Source: Boswellia sacra (lineage: Eukaryota > Streptophyta > Magnoliopsida > Sapindales > Burseraceae). Taken from it: DNA of 64,000 nucleotides. Shown in pieces: positions 10,226 to 31,250 of the stretch (the first letter of the stretch is position 1; every line of letters begins with the position of its first letter). Position numbers and translations under genes: made by a program. Under the pieces are notes generated by a model. It saw nothing but the letters and a program-made list of their open reading frames with translations, was not told where the DNA came from and ran no database searches. The DNA is taken from the NCBI GenBank assembly GCA_013180625.2, contig SNVD02011482.1, positions 620,001-684,000 on the forward strand. Direction: 5' to 3'.

Positions 10226-11625
10226 TGTGCAATTGTGGGTTCGTCTAAGTTTTGGACTCTAATAGAATATTCATAGGGTTGTCATGTGGAATGTCAAATA
10301 TATACATAAAATAGTGTTTTTATAATAAAGTTGCAATACTTCTCATTATCAACTTTTATAAAGCATAAAGTATTTCTACTCTAATTTCAACCGGAGTCCC
10401 ATTTAAAGGTGAGTTTAATATATTTACAAGTACAATGCTGTGTTATATTTCAACCGACTTTTTGGGGAAATTTTTTATTTTATATAAGAAGTTTAAATTT
10501 TGACATTTATACCTTTACTTCAAAATAAAAATAAGTCTTTATAACCTACCCAAACTTTGAAAAAACAAAAGATTTATATAAAAGATTCATTATTCATCTT
10601 ATACCACATTTAAAAGAAAATTTTCCTTTATATGGTATTTATTATCTTTATATTATTTTGCATAAAATGTAATTACCTAAATTCTAATATACCGAATTAA
10701 AACTTTCAATTATTTTTTCCTATTTCCCTCTAAATTTTTTATTTAATATTTAAATAAAAAGAAATATATATACCTTATTTACCTTGCATATTCATGTATG
10801 CAAACATTAATTAGTAAGAATGTTAATCCGCCCAAATAAAAAGTTCTGGTTACGCCCTTGAAACCAAGCAAACCTTGATTAAACATACTATACAAAATCA
10901 ATTTATCACATTTTATTCTCCATATGTTTTACTAAATAATAATATTATACTTACAAAAATGAATAAAAGATGAATAAAATCAAATCAAATTAATAAAAGT
11001 TTATAAGTAATATGATATTAAATGAATGATACCACGTTAATTTTGTGAACAAACTTTATATAGAAATGTTGAAAGTGTTGCAATACTCCGTTGTGTTTAA
11101 TAAGGATAAGAAAGAGATAGAGAGGCCGTTGATATATCTAACGTAGGCAGGTGGTTCTAACGTAGGCAGGTGGTTTAGAAGAGGAAGATAGAGTTGTTTA
11201 ATTTATCTCTGTACCAAATTTGCGTTGAGCAACAACAACAGTTTGATCAAAAGAAGAAACAAAGTTTAATGATACATATAAGTAACTGGACAATGTAGCG
11301 TACTTACAGTAATCCAAATTCAAAAAATTTAAGAAACATAAATATGTGGAATTCTCACTTTCTTGTTAGCCTTTGAGAAAAATCACATCCACATTTAGCG
11401 GGCTTTAGCACCATCCAATTTTTTTGCCCACCCAATCAACCAATATACATCCCATCAAAATGGGGCTACTTTTTAGCCTGCAGTAGTGGTGCCAAGCTCA
11501 CCAAAAGCAATAGCTAGCTTGAGATTCACCTTTAACTTCCAGAAATCACCATATCCATTCATGGCTTTGCACACCAATTTGCCAACCAAAATTGCAGCAA
11601 TTGCCAAAAACAATCTCTTAACTCC
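10226..11625. other. AT-rich spacer and probable 3'UTR of the B' gene
   Basis: No coding sequence was recognised. The right part (about 11250-11625) is the likely 3'UTR of the minus-strand B' gene. A short direct repeat, TCTAACGTAGGCAGGTGGTT, occurs at about 11137 and 11156. Confidence 0.45.
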
Positions 11626-14600
11626 TTAGCCAGATCGCGGGCGTGTGCCTTTGTTCGGCGAGATGAGCACAGGTTCATTACTTGCAGCTTTCATTGCAGC
11701 AATTTCTTCTAAGCGTTTCCATGTCGCTTCACGTTTTGATTTCATCTCCTCCTCTTTTGCTTCATCTTCCTGAAATTTTAGCAAGCACTCCTCAAAGAGT
11801 TCTGTATCAATATCGTTGAAGATTTTGCGAACATTTAGTGTCAAACTCTGCACTGCCTGATTCCAGTGCTTTCTTGCATTTCTCTCCAAGGCTGGGAAGA
11901 TTATTGGCAATATAACTTTGCGATTCTGTTTTATAAGGTTCTCAATGTGATCATTGTTCCATAAGAACAAAGCTCTCTCAGCCACCTGAGATCAAAAAAT
12001 TTTAGGCTACAGAGGGCACAAGAATACGAACCATATGGCCTGGTAAAACACCAATAATACTAACTTGCTCCATACAAAAAAATAAATCACCATCCCATTA
12101 CCGTTAACATAATCAATTCAAATACAATTTGATATTAAAGGACAACCACTATGGCAGAAGTGAGGAACTAGCAACAACACATAAAGTTTCAAACTACACA
12201 GGCACCATACCCCAAAAAAAAATAAATAAATAAACAAATAAACATAGCAGTATTAATGCATATCATAATTCCTAATTTGAAGGACATGAATTTTCATATC
12301 ACCTAATCAGTTCAAGCTTTAAATAAAAGAAGGCCTACCTTGAAGGATACAAATTTAGATCTACATACTTCAAACAAAAATCAAAAACGAAAAATTGACT
12401 ACTATAATACCAGGGTGGGCAAAAAAAGCTGAAGAACAAGCCCAAGATAAAAATAGGCAGCCAGGCGGCCATTTGATTTCACAACAACTGCAAGATATAT
12501 AACTGGTAAGGAAATAATTGTTAATAAAATTTTATCTTCTTTAACAGGTTACTAATTTAATAAGTCAGTATTCGGGCATAATACGTGTATCAATATTCAG
12601 GCCCCACTGTATCCAATATACCTCTGTAAAAGTGGCACGCAAGTTATGCATAATACGTGTATCAATATTCAGGCCCCACTGTATCCAGTATACCTCTGCA
12701 AAAGTGGCACGCAAGATAACTTGCTGCAGACAGAAATAAACAAATTTCCTTCTGAGGATCAATTTTAGAGTTGCCCTCGATGCTCTATTTCGCTCTTTAA
12801 ATTTCAATGCTTAGAAGACACCAAAAGCCAACAAGAAAAATGATAAGATGCCAAGAAGACAAAGCAGTTAAAGGGTTACATAAACTTTTTCAGAAACTCT
12901 GAAATAAGAAACTTTTTTCTAATGCAAAACATCGTCTGTACTTTGTTGTGCTCTTTGAAAATCAATTAACCCAACATAAAGGATAATAGCGCCACCACTC
13001 CTTCACTAGAAATTACAAACAACACCACCTCGGCTGACTAACAAAGGCTTTCACTCATAGCAACCACTTATAAAAAAGGTTTTCTGCAACACCTGGTACA
13101 CTAAATTGTCCAATCTAACTCAGGCCTGGTGCCCCTCCTCAAATTTCTTTTTGAATATTTTATACGGCTTGTCTAAATTATAAAAATACCCGCGTTTTCA
13201 GAATAGCTTATAACAATAGCTTCCTAAATAAAACTTTACAACTTTAAATTTCATTTTTTACTGTGATTCTCAGCTATCTGCACTTATTCCTATCCCCTTA
13301 TTTCTGCCCCTACAACAAGATATGGGTTGTTCTCTTAATTTGTCTTCACGTTTTATTCAACATTTTCACACTCTCCAACTTGTTAAATTCCAACACATTT
13401 AGGTTGGCATTCTAATCAGAGTGTCATGATTTAGAACCTGAATCCTAAATTTCATGCTTCAACATTGTATAACAAAATAATTAGTTGATATCTCAATTTT
13501 CAACCATGGATGATACATCTAATGTCAACTCATGAAGCAGTTTCTCCCCATTTTCTTTTAATTGCTTAACCAACAAAATATCTAGCAATAACAGCCTAGT
13601 TACCACTAGCAAATCACATTCCTATTGCCACAGCCGTAGATATAGGCACTTTGAGAATACACTTTCTCCACAATCCCACATCCACAACATCACTTCTACA
13701 ACTATTTTCACCTCGCCAACTGCAATAATAGCATGATAGCCAAGTAACTTCATTTTTACATCCTTCCTCACCACCACACAGCCACTAAACTGCAACCTCC
13801 TGCCAATAATCCACACGTCTTATACTACAAAAAGTGACACTCTCTAAAGCCTAAAATTGGGAGGGAAAAAATTAATAAAAGAAGAAAAAGTCACAGCAAG
13901 AGCAGTGTATGCCAAAATCAGACAGAAAGGAGCAGCAGATGGTTTTATCATGCTAACAATTGAAAAATAAAATAAAATAAAATGGTGGTTGGACACATAC
14001 AACTAACAAAGCTAGAATATTTTCTAACTCACGGTTCATTTAGAATCCCCTGGGAACTCAAAAGTTATTACGTACATTCTACCATTAGCTTGCAGCAGTA
14101 CAGCTAATTCAAGAGGTCATGTATATTAATGAAGCTATTGTAGCCAACTGATTTCCAGAATATACATTATTCTAACTTCAACCTCATCAAATTCTGCAGT
14201 ATAATCTGGTAATTACAGGAAACATTAAACATACCTTTTTACGTTTCACCCATATTCATACTTAATAATTTTTATATCCAAGCTGATCCAGTCATCATAC
14301 TGTTTCAACACATAATTAACTATATTAACAATAATAGCAACAAGCACCATCTTCTAAATGCCAATAGAATATCTGTACCTTGAAGTACAACTTCATCAGT
14401 AAATCAAAACTTGTGAAGCATGTCACTCTAATTATTATACATGCTGGAATTCATAAACTGAGATTTTACGACAGTAACCATCTCCCGTCATGCAAAACCT
14501 GATTGACAATGTAGTTCTGGGGCCTAAATGACAGTAAACAGATACATGCCACATGTTCAAAAGTCAAACAGCAATAGCATAATGACTATGTGATCTCCAA

Positions 14601-16524
14601 ATCCACACGGTCCCTACTGAAGGACTTATGACAGTTATTCAACCATCGAGATTAGTCACAAAATTATGTCATCTCACACCAGACAATTTAAACAAGAAAG
14701 GTTTTTCAAATTTCATCAAAACCCAAAACAAAACCAATAATAAATACGACTTGCAAAAAGTCAATCCTTCCATCACCAGTGAGCAATTCAGTTAAGTTAT
14801 TGTCTCACATCTTCATTTCAATACCAACGTTCAACATTAGCCTTATTTGGCAGAATCTGGGTTGGCCAACTTTTGAGTTTAAGGAGCTTCATAATCTGGT
14901 CACAAAAGACGAAGAAATAAAATTCTAACACCTCTCCTATATGATTGCGTATGGTTGAATCCGTCCTAAATTGCAGTGCAAAACATTTATAATATTGTTG
15001 GCTCTACTGAATATTTGATCCAATTCTTCGTGTTTCAACTTAAACATGTCCACCTCGACATTAAATATAATTCAAATATTCAGTTACAGTTTTAATTTTA
15101 GAGCAAAATGGCCTAAGGCAAGTGGAGGTGGAAGAAAGAAAACCATATTAGAGAGAATTCCAGTTTAGTGAAATAATTAAAACCATGGTATCTGCCAGTT
15201 TTTAGTTTAAACCAATGAAGGTTCTTCCTTCTTCCAGATATTGATATAAAGAACAAAGCACAGATATTTTTCAAGAAGAAACTGCTAAAACCAAAGAACT
15301 ACCAACCTGAAAATGTGAACTGCTCAAGCAACGACCGATCTGACGGAACAATGGTACCATACAACGCTGGAACTCTGCAGGTTGCGTTGCTTCTAACACT
15401 TCCTCCAGTTCACCCAAGAACATGACCTCTTTAGTACTATTTGTAATTGGCCAATATTTTAGCAAACCTCGTATAACAGTGTCAGCAAGCTTGCAGTCTT
15501 TCTCCACAAACTGTGTAATGCAGTAAGATAGCTGCTGATGGTACATTGCTACACATTTTGGTTTATGAAGTGGAATTAGTGCTCGAACAAGAAAGAGTTT
15601 GTGCTCTTCTTTCAGTGGCAGAGCAAAACCATTAATTATACTTCCCAAAATTTCTAACAGCTCCGCAATCCCATTATGCTTTTCGGTTTCAAAAATGAAA
15701 CGATAAAAGATGTTGTTGATTGCTTTCCTAATGAATGGACGATGCACCATAAATTTCCCATAGATTCGGTGTAAAACCGTTTTCAAATACTCTCTCTCTC
15801 GTGGGTCCTCTGAATCAAAAAGGTCTAACAATCTTAGAACAAAAGAGTGATCAATATACCTCTTAGCCAATTTTGCATCGGTCTCAGGTGATGCCACAAA
15901 CCTTAAAAGAAATTCATACACTACTTGTAGATGAGGCCATGCTGGGTCCATTGAGGGTTCTTCGTCTTCCAAATCAAAGGCTTCCAAAACTTTATTTTCT
16001 CGGGGTGGAGATGTGAGTGTTCTAAACAAATTTATGGACACCATCTTTATCATTTCCTGCATCACAGTTTCTGAAAATTTTCCATTTGCAGAAGAAACAT
16101 AATCCACAAGCTCAAGTAGTGTTTGCCGCTTGATGTCCTTTTCTTTGAGATTCTTTGTTGGGTCAGTGAAGTCAAAGACAACAGAACACAGGTTCAGTTT
16201 CTTGATAAACAAGTTCTGCTTCTCAGAGTTGTGAACATCCTTAAAACTAGGCAGAGCTTCATATGAAGAAACAAATGAATTCCCATTAAGCTTAGAATTG
16301 ATAGCCTGGGGAAGCTTATTCCCATGATTGACTCCTACATGACCAGTGGAATTATGCCCAGGAAGAGATGAACTGCTTGGATTTCCATATCGATTGCCAG
16401 ATAAGTCACTGTTTCTTGAACTGGTTGAAGCATTTGAAGAGGAGGTAGAGGTCCCCCCACCCTCACGATTGTCTGATGACTTAGATGGCTTCCGAGGGAA
16501 CTTATTAAGTATCTGTTTGATCAT
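11626..16524 (-). CDS. Serine/threonine protein phosphatase 2A regulatory subunit B' (B56 family), gamma/zeta type
   Basis: Two coding exons: 16524-15307 (406 codons) and 11985-11626 (119 codons plus stop), 525 aa. The single coding intron is 3.3 kb with a CAG|GT donor and CAG|GTGGC acceptor, phase 0, between SSSHFQ and VAERALFLW. The N-terminus [19 protein letters not shown], a Ser/Asn-rich linker to about residue 85, and a B56 HEAT-repeat core ([10 protein letters not shown] to about residue 490) follow the plant B' eta/gamma/zeta group, whose members have a similar length. The core has all expected landmarks, including [60 protein letters not shown] and [10 protein letters not shown]' subunits join the PP2A A/C core and select substrates; relatives act in stress, defence and hormone signalling. 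A 5'UTR intron (about 16533-17347) is likely. The gene looks functional. Confidence 0.95.
12576..12719. repeat. 72-bp tandem duplication in the B' gene intron
   Basis: GCATAATACGTGTATCAATA begins at 12576 and again at 12648. The two 72-bp units differ at only a few positions (for example CCAATATACC against CCAGTATACC). It lies in the coding intron and has no coding role. The high similarity points to a fairly recent local duplication. Confidence 0.9.
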
Positions 16525-16532
16525 AACTTAAG

Positions 16533-17086
16533 CTGAACAAGGCTATTTCTCATTCACTTAAGAATCCCAATACTAACTGTAACTCCTTCAAAAGCCAAAC
16601 CAGTATCAACGACCCAAGAAGGGCACAATTAAACTAACAAGAAAAACCAAGATGCATCAACCAATATCAAGTCACAACACAATCTCCACCCCGCGAACAC
16701 TAAACTTCTTCGCCACGATAAAACAACCTTCATTTTAACTTAAGTTCACAAATGTTCCATTTGCTTACCTGAACAGAAACATCAAACCCACTTCAAATAA
16801 TGAAAAAATCTAACAAAATAAAAGCACCTACTCAGAATCAATCCATCAAAAATAACAAAAGATCCCTCTTCACCTATTCTAATCTCAAAACATTAAGCTA
16901 CGTTTCCCACATCACCCACAAAAAAAAAAAAAAAAAGAAAGACGTCATTTGATAAACCCAGATGCATAAGCTCATTGACGATGAACAAATATCCAAAAAA
17001 TAAAAGTAAAAATTCTCGATTATTATTTATGATTAAACTCCACAGAGTTTTGAGTTAAAAAGTGAAAAAGCTACAATGAATATTCA

Positions 17087-17117
<31 letters not shown>

Positions 17118-17347
17118 TTGAGTTTCTCCAAACTATTGAGCTGGATCAAAAGCTAACAAGATCTGGGTATGATCTCGAAACCCATAGAGCATTCTCCGCT
17201 AACAGCCACATCAACACATAAACCAAAAGAAAACAAATTTAAAGTAACATTAACATGTACAAGATTCTCTGAATTGATTCTAAGAACACAAAAGCAACAG
17301 AAAAATCAAAAGCAAATAAAGAAACGATGAGCATCATCCACACTTAC
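16533..17347 (-). other. Probable 5'UTR intron of the B' gene
   Basis: On the minus strand a consensus donor GTT|GTAAGTG lies at 17347 and an acceptor TTGTTCAG lies at 16533, eight bases ahead of the ATG at 16524. Leader introns are known in plant B' genes. A (CT)n run at about 17091-17117 lies within it. Transcript data would confirm it. Confidence 0.6.
17091..17117. repeat. (CT)n microsatellite
   Basis: An uninterrupted run of about 13 CT units sits in the probable leader intron of the B' gene. Confidence 0.9.
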
Positions 17348-17399
17348 AACAAAGGTAGTTTCAGCTGCAGCTGCTAGTCATTCTTCTCTCAGAAAATAA

Positions 17400-19650
17400 A
17401 TAAAAAAAGAGAGCGAGATTGATTGAGATTTAGCTGAGAAAATGATGGATTAAGCAAAACATCAAAAATCTATCTCAGTCTCTGGTTGGTGATGTTTTGG
17501 GTTTTGTTAGCTGAATTTATTACTGTTTGTTTGTTGATTTATTTGCTTTTTCATTTTCTTTCTGAGTTTCTTTTCTATTTTTTTCCTAAACTTTCTCTGG
17601 AATTTTTTTACTTTTAGATTTTCTCCAGATAGAGATGACGCTTATTGACCAAAATAGGCCTGGCGTCTATGCTGTCCGAGCGAGAGAATGGGGGAGGATA
17701 AAATGGGTATTTCGCAACAGCTGTACAGGCACGCGCCTTCCAACTTCATGTGGCAGTTGTTCCATCCTCGGAAAGTATGTCCGAAAATGTTTAACCACAT
17801 AATTTAAATATTAAATATCTTTTAATATTATATTCATTTTTAAAAAGGTTTATTATTTTATTTTTATATTAAAATTAAAAACTCCACGTTCCCACCCACC
17901 GAATTCATGATTTTAGGTTCCCTAAAAATTTTATTTGAAAATTAGTAAAATTAGTTAAATGTTTTCTTTAATTTTTTGAAGACTTAATTCTAAAAAATCC
18001 TTGATTTTTCTTGAATTCTACTCAAGAGTATTTATTAAAGTTTTTAAATTGTAAAATTAGAAGACTTATATTTTATATTACGGAGATACATGGTGTTTAC
18101 CTACTAATGATGAATTAGTAGTTTTTTAATATAGTGACTGAATTAAGGATTTCACGTGCTTTCACGCGCGTGTATTTTTTCTCCTTTTGTTGAAAGAATG
18201 CAATTTGCTTGAATTTTAGCTCTTTATAAGCTGTAAAAGATCATTGCAACCTTGAATTCCAACTTCATTCATTGCTAATTTAAGTAAATGTTCAAAGCAG
18301 CCAACACCCATTAGTTCTAACATGCCTTTCGGTTATAGATAATCTTTAGAAGAAAAAAAATATATATTAAGACTTATATTTTTCATTTTATAAAATGAAA
18401 AACTATTTTTTGATAAATTTATCATTAATGTTTTATATTCCAAATTATTATCATAATTAACTTGACATTAATATCAATTTATTTATATCACCCACTTACC
18501 AGCACTCAATTACTTGTTACGTATAGTGGGATATAAAAGCTAATAAACAAGTAGAACTTGAATGCTTCAAGTTTGAAATGAGATTCTTAGTAAAGGTATG
18601 GTTGCAAAGACTATGTCAAAGCATCAAGGAATTGAAATTGAAACCTTAAGAGACAAATTAATTGCCTTTCCACAACATACAATTACAATATTCTTCCACT
18701 CTCTCAATTTGTTTTGTACTTTATTACTATCACTAAAGAACTGGTCAAACCTTGTCCAAAACTAAAAGCAATTGGTTGACCATCAAATCGAAGCCGAGGC
18801 CACTTGCATTGGCATCAAAAATATGATAGGCGTTGAGTGCCATTCATGCTTCATTCACTATCATAATTTTGTTCAGAAGTTTTATACAGATATCTTTTAC
18901 TTTTAAGTCGAAATTTTACTTTCAAACTGTCTACTTAGTTAAAGGAATTTAAAGATTATGAGCTGACTTGCTTTGCCAAGGACGTGACGAAAAGGAGATA
19001 ACGTATTATTGCTGGTGTTGGCTTCATGGTCCCAAGAATCCAAGACTTCAATGAGCAAGAATATTGGTACTTTTGAGAGCCGGTTCTTTCTTTTTTTTTT
19101 TTTTTCCAAAAAAAATTCTGTGTTTCTGAAGGAAAGAGTATAGCGTAAGTAAAGGTTAAAGCTACAAAGTTGGCAGGGAATCACATCCGGATCACTCATC
19201 CCACATCGTATTTGTCAACAAGAATGACAGTCTACTCCTTCGAGACCTATTCCACAAAAGGTCAATGTGTCGTATCCAAATAAAAATGTAACAATGAAGA
19301 AAGCTAAATGCTATGCTGTTCGTGTGGTACTGGTAATAAGAGAAAGAAACCCAGTCAAATTAGACAAACTCCTACAAAGACCACTTCCTCCCCCTCAAAC
19401 CAAAGCCCAAGTAATTCAGAAATAATGAATGATGATATTCATTAAAAATAATAATAATAAATTATGCTTGCTTAAGGTTTCGACAGCCACACAGAAAAAG
19501 GATTTCTGTCTCAATTTCATAATTATGAAGGCAGAGGACCATACATGGCTCTTCATTGGAACATGGGGTTACTTTTATCTGAACCTTTTTGAGTGATATT
19601 AATATAATAATAGTAATAATAATAATTCACAGAGTCCCATGAAAGTTCAT
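17400..19650. other. Intergenic: upstream region of the B' gene and downstream flank of AUG6
   Basis: This is the spacer between two minus-strand genes. The first 300 bp should hold the B' promoter; I cannot point to a certain TATA box. No open frame here resembles a known protein; the frame at 18939-19199 contains a poly-K tract from an A/T run and looks spurious. Confidence 0.4.
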
Positions 19651-20275
19651 AACTATTATAGCAACTTTGCAAGCAAGTGAAGCAACTCATACATGACTCA
19701 ATGAATTCAAAAAAGAAACACTCCGGTTGAAAGAATTTGAATTAAAAAAAAAATTCAGATAGTAGTTTTCGTTCCTGATCTGCCATCAAAATATACTATT
19801 AAACTGTAATTCACATCAGTTACATTAAAATCAGTTCATAAAAATAATCTCAGGACCGATGCCTCTGAAAATCAGACATGCAAGATTCACCAGATTTTGC
19901 AGTTAGAGGCGAGCCAAATCTTGTATCTGGTTACCGAAATACCCTGGCTGGGGTAGGATTTATGCCTCCACAAACAAGATCCAAGTTGCCAGATAACACT
20001 CATCTTGGGTTCCAGATATCTTACAAGCATGTACAACAGCAATGCCAAGGAGGTTCAGATTTCTCCTTATCCCAAACAAGAAGATAACAGTCGCACTGAA
20101 CCAGAGAGCAATAACAAACAGAAAACCAAGAAAGTACTACATACAAGCACCGCCTCATGCAAAAATTAGTGGGAAGAGTGGAGAATATCATAACCGATAT
20201 CTGAAAACAAAACCACCAAAATGACTCAATCATCTTCTCATCAAACATGAGAGCAGCATTGCCTAGACTTCAATT

Positions 20276-27552
<7,277 letters not shown>

Positions 27553-27557
27553 ATTAT
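27553..27557. repeat. Target-site duplication ATTAT, left side of copia-2
   Basis: ATTAT precedes the TGTTGGAATT start of the element and recurs at 46164-46168 after its other end. Confidence 0.9.
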
Positions 27558-28479
27558 TGTTGGAATTATGTCACTTCATTGTCATATATCAGATCATGTG
27601 ATATATTATGTTGGTTATTTTAAAGAAAAATAAAATAAAAAACAAATTTACTGTTTTAAATATTTCTTATATATTTTCTCTTTTAATTATTTCTTATTTA
27701 ACTATTATCAGTTAGGGAAGTCAATATGGACCTTTTATTTTTAGAATTAATTTTCAAATTAAAAAATTCTATTTAACTTAAATTTAGGGATGGTTGATTA
27801 TGCTATTCATACATTAAATATCCTAAAGTAAGATTGTCTCCTAGAACTCATTCTTATCCTATTCATACATTGAATGTCCTAAAGTAAGGTCGTCTCCTAG
27901 AACTCATTATATGCAAATTTAGGAAGCAAATCAATAAATCCATATGTAACAAGGAGAAGGTGAGCATGCCATGCAAAGGTCAAAATTATTGAAGTCCAGA
28001 TTAAGTGAGACTTTTGACAAGTTGTTTTATATGTTGTTTGAGAGAGCCTTATTGTTTTATTAAGCTTGCGTTTGTGTCTTGTCTTCAAGAGTATTTTACA
28101 AATATTTCAAGAGAGTTTGAGTCATTCACTAAGGGAGCTGCAATCTATTAAGAATCATCTTAACAGAAAATAGTGAAGTGCAACAAGGTTTAGAAAATTA
28201 GATTATTAGAGTTAGAGTTCTTGAAGGGAACGTTGATTACAAAAAAAAAAAATGACTGAGCAATATAAGGGTTCTCTATTATTATAAATCAAAGTAGTTT
28301 GTAAGCCTGAATAACTGAATAATTTAGTGAGTTACAGCTTGACTGTCTGTGAATATACGCTGGTTTATAGTTGAACTATATAAGAGTTGCTGTGCACTTT
28401 TACTTTCCTGTTGTTATGTTTTACTTAATTGTATACATATGTGTCTAACGTAACCGCATCTGTGGCTTCTAAACTTACA
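27558..28479 (+). repeat. copia-2 5' LTR
   Basis: It starts TGTTGG and ends TTACA. It is longer than its partner at 45338-46163, partly because of an internal 56-bp tandem duplication (CTATTCATACATT at 27803 and 27859). Shared blocks include the final 90 bases ahead of the primer site. Confidence 0.9.
27803..27914. repeat. 56-bp tandem duplication inside the copia-2 5' LTR
   Basis: Two adjacent units each run CTATTCATACATT to TCCTAGAACTCATT. The 3' LTR has only one, so the duplication arose after insertion or in this copy only. Confidence 0.85.
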
Positions 28480-28480
28480 A

Positions 28481-28495
28481 TTGGTATTAGAGTAG
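28481..28495 (+). promoter_or_regulatory. copia-2 primer-binding site
   Basis: TTGGTATTAGAGTAG lies one base inside the 5' LTR and is close to the TTGGTATCAGAGC initiator-Met tRNA site of plant copia elements. Confidence 0.8.
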
Positions 28496-28539
28496 AACAC
28501 TAACTGAATTGTGTAGATCCTGTTTTCTTTTGAAGCTAT

Positions 28540-30226
28540 TGATTTTTTCAGGAATAGAGATTCTATTAACCATCCACTGCTACTTGATGAAAACAACTAT
28601 AGCTATTGGAAGGCTAAGATGAAGGAAGTTCTTCTTGAAGTCCATTAATGAAAGAGTTTAGAGATTAGTTATTTATAATTGGAGTCCACTTACTTGTGTA
28701 AATGGTGATGAAGAAACCAAAAGACAAACCCAAAGGCAGAGTGAAACAAACAAGACCTTGAAGAAGCCCAATGGAACTCCAAAGCCATTAATGCCCTTTT
28801 CAATATTGTCAACATACATTTATTCAGTCTTATATTTTCATGCACCACTGCCAAAGAAGTTTGGGAGAAACTTGAGAATAAGAATGAAGGTATTGCTTCT
28901 ATCAAAAAAAACTAAGATTATGATGCTTGCTACTCAATTATTTCTAAATTTTATTCAAGATTATATGATGTAACAAGTGCCTCAGCCCTATTTAGGAAAA
29001 GGTATGAAGATTCTTAAATTGTTAGAAAGATCCTTAGATCTTTACCAAAAAAATTTTGGGCTAAGGCAACAATTATTTCAGACACAAAGAATCTTGATGA
29101 GCTAAGGATTGATGAGTTACTAGGATCTCTTCAAATATCATGCTAAAAGAGAAGAACAAATCAATTGAATTGAATGCCTTCTCTTCAAAGACAAAAACTG
29201 ATGAAGCTGAGATAGAAAGTCAAGATGAAGATCAACTAGCTTATATAGTGAAAATTACAACAAGTTTCTGAAAAAAGAATTTCAAAAAGAAGAATCAAGG
29301 TAAGAGACAGAAAGAAGTAAAGTCTATTACAGATTTTAAGAAATTCAACAAAGAAGTAGGGAAAAAAAAACAAGTTCAATGCTATGAATATTCTGGTTTT
29401 GGACATATTAAATTAGAGTATGCAAATTTGAAGAAGAAAGGTATGGGACTCAATGCAACCTAAAGTGATAGTGACTTTGACAGAAGCTCTGAAGATCAAG
29501 AGTAGTGGAATGGTTTTATTACATTTGTAGCATCAACATTTGATAAGCGAAAGGCAGTTATATCTGAAACTATTGAATCAGTTCAAACAAAAGTAGAGGC
29601 AGCTGAGAAGGATGACAATGAGACCATCTTTCATCTAAACTACTATGAATAATTGCAAGAAGCATACAATGACCTTCACCATGCATGGGAGAATGAAATG
29701 TCGAAGAATAAAGAGTTCGAAAAGAAAGTTGAAAAGTTTGAGCAAGAAATTAAGATTGTGACTTATGCAAAAGTTTACTCGGAGGGTAGAGTTATTGAGC
29801 TTGAATCGATCATTGAAAATCTGAATCAAGAACTGGTTGAGAAAACTGAATACCTAAAAGAACATGAAGCAACTATTCAAAGTCTCAACAAGGGTCCAAG
29901 AGCTTGATGATAACTCAAGGGAGATTGACTCAAGCAAACACGCATTAGGGTATGAAGATCACAATACAGCCTCGACTTCAAAAACTATCTTTGTTAGAGC
30001 ATCAAGCAACAAGTCAGATTCATCTCCAGATTCAAGTAAGAAAGGTAAAAGCATTTCACCTCAAAGCTCTAAAAGCTCTTATTATAGCACTTCATCTCAT
30101 TTTGTGAAATCTAACATAGGTCAAGCTAATAAATTTGCTCCTATTTGCTATTTTTGTGATGTTAAAGGTCATATTAGGCCTAGGTGTTACAAATTGAATA
30201 ATTTGCTATATCATAATGAAAAATAG
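28540..30226 (+). pseudogene. copia-2 gag, broken
   Basis: The gag start region (NHPLLLDENNYSYWKAKMKE) near 28565-28630 is typical of sirevirus and related gags. The body follows in shifting frames. A Lys/Glu-rich coiled-coil-like stretch lies at 29653-29900. The first zinc knuckle near 29377-29430 has two of its Cys changed to Tyr. The second, CYFCDVKGHIRPRC at about 30148-30189, is intact. Multiple stops and shifts occur between 28650 and 29650. Confidence 0.85.
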
Positions 30227-30299
30227 TTTAGGTAGTCACCTAAAACATAACAAGAATGGGTCAAGAAACATGTTATTAGATGTAATGTTACACTAAGTA

Positions 30300-31250
30300 T
30301 TCTTAATGTTTCTACTAATGACTCTTGGTATTTTGATAGTCGTTGTTCAAGACATATGATAAGTAATAAAAAATTTCTGAAAAGTTTTAGAACTAGCAAT
30401 TATGGCTCAATCACTTTTGGAGATGGTGCAAAAAGTAAGATTGTAGCTAAGGGAACTCCGTCTATTGATGGCATGCTTGAATTTGTGATATTCTATTTGT
30501 TAACGATCTGAAAGCTAATTTGTTAAGCATTAGTCAAATTTGTGATGACAAGTACACTATTCATTCATACTAAACAAATGCATGGTGCTTGATTATAAAA
30601 GGAATTGCATTCTAAAAGGATATAGTCTAGTGATAACTATTATCTGTTGACCAAACTGAATGTATTGCATGCTAAGATGACTGACATTGAAATGTGGTAT
30701 CAAAAACTAGGACACATGTCTTAAAAGACTTAGTTAAGTTAACCAAAACTAGTGCATGAAGAGGCATGCCTAGATTTGAAATAAAGACTTGAGGTAGTTT
30801 GCAATCAACATCAAAGTGGTAAGCAAATAAAAAGTTCACATGGTTCTAATTCATACCTTAACAATTCAAAAATATTTGAATTGTTACACATATATCTCAT
30901 GAGTCCAATGCAAGTTCAAAGCATTTTGGGCAAAAGGTATGTATTTGTGTGTGTTGATGATTATCCTAGATATACTTGGATTGATCTTGTTAAAGAGAAA
31001 TATGATGTATTTGAAGTGTTTAGAAACCTTTATGTCAAGTTAGAAACTAAGCACCATAGAAACATCAGAAGGATAGTTAGAATTAGAAGTGACCATAATA
31101 AGAAATTTGAGAATGAGAGCTATGCAAACTTTTGTAAGCTTCATGGCATTGCTTATGAGTTTTCTACAGTAAAGACTTTAGAGCAAAATAGAGTAGTTCG
31201 GAAAAAAACAAAACATTTTAAGAGATTGCAAGCGTGATGTTGAATAGCAA
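30300..31250 (+). pseudogene. copia-2 protease and integrase, broken
   Basis: The protease motif at 30326-30355 reads WYFDSRCSRHM, where the family has D-S-G; the Gly codon is now CGT (30341-30343). The integrase begins in the frame 30881-31237 (GKRYVFVCVDDYPRYTWIDL). The first catalytic Asp of the H-I-D-L-M motif is Tyr (TAT at 30893-30895), and the zinc-binding part ahead of it is frameshifted. No function is possible from this copy. Confidence 0.85.

Noticed and set aside
12565..12807. Frame with internally repeated protein sequence
   Set aside because: The repeat reflects the 72-bp DNA duplication in an intron of the B' gene; no start context or homology.
16346..16531. Plus-strand frame opposite the B' N-terminus
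   Set aside because: Antisense shadow of a well supported exon.
18939..19199. 86-codon frame that might be a small gene or miRNA precursor
   Set aside because: The poly-K part comes from a T run; I saw no miRNA-like foldback and no family match.
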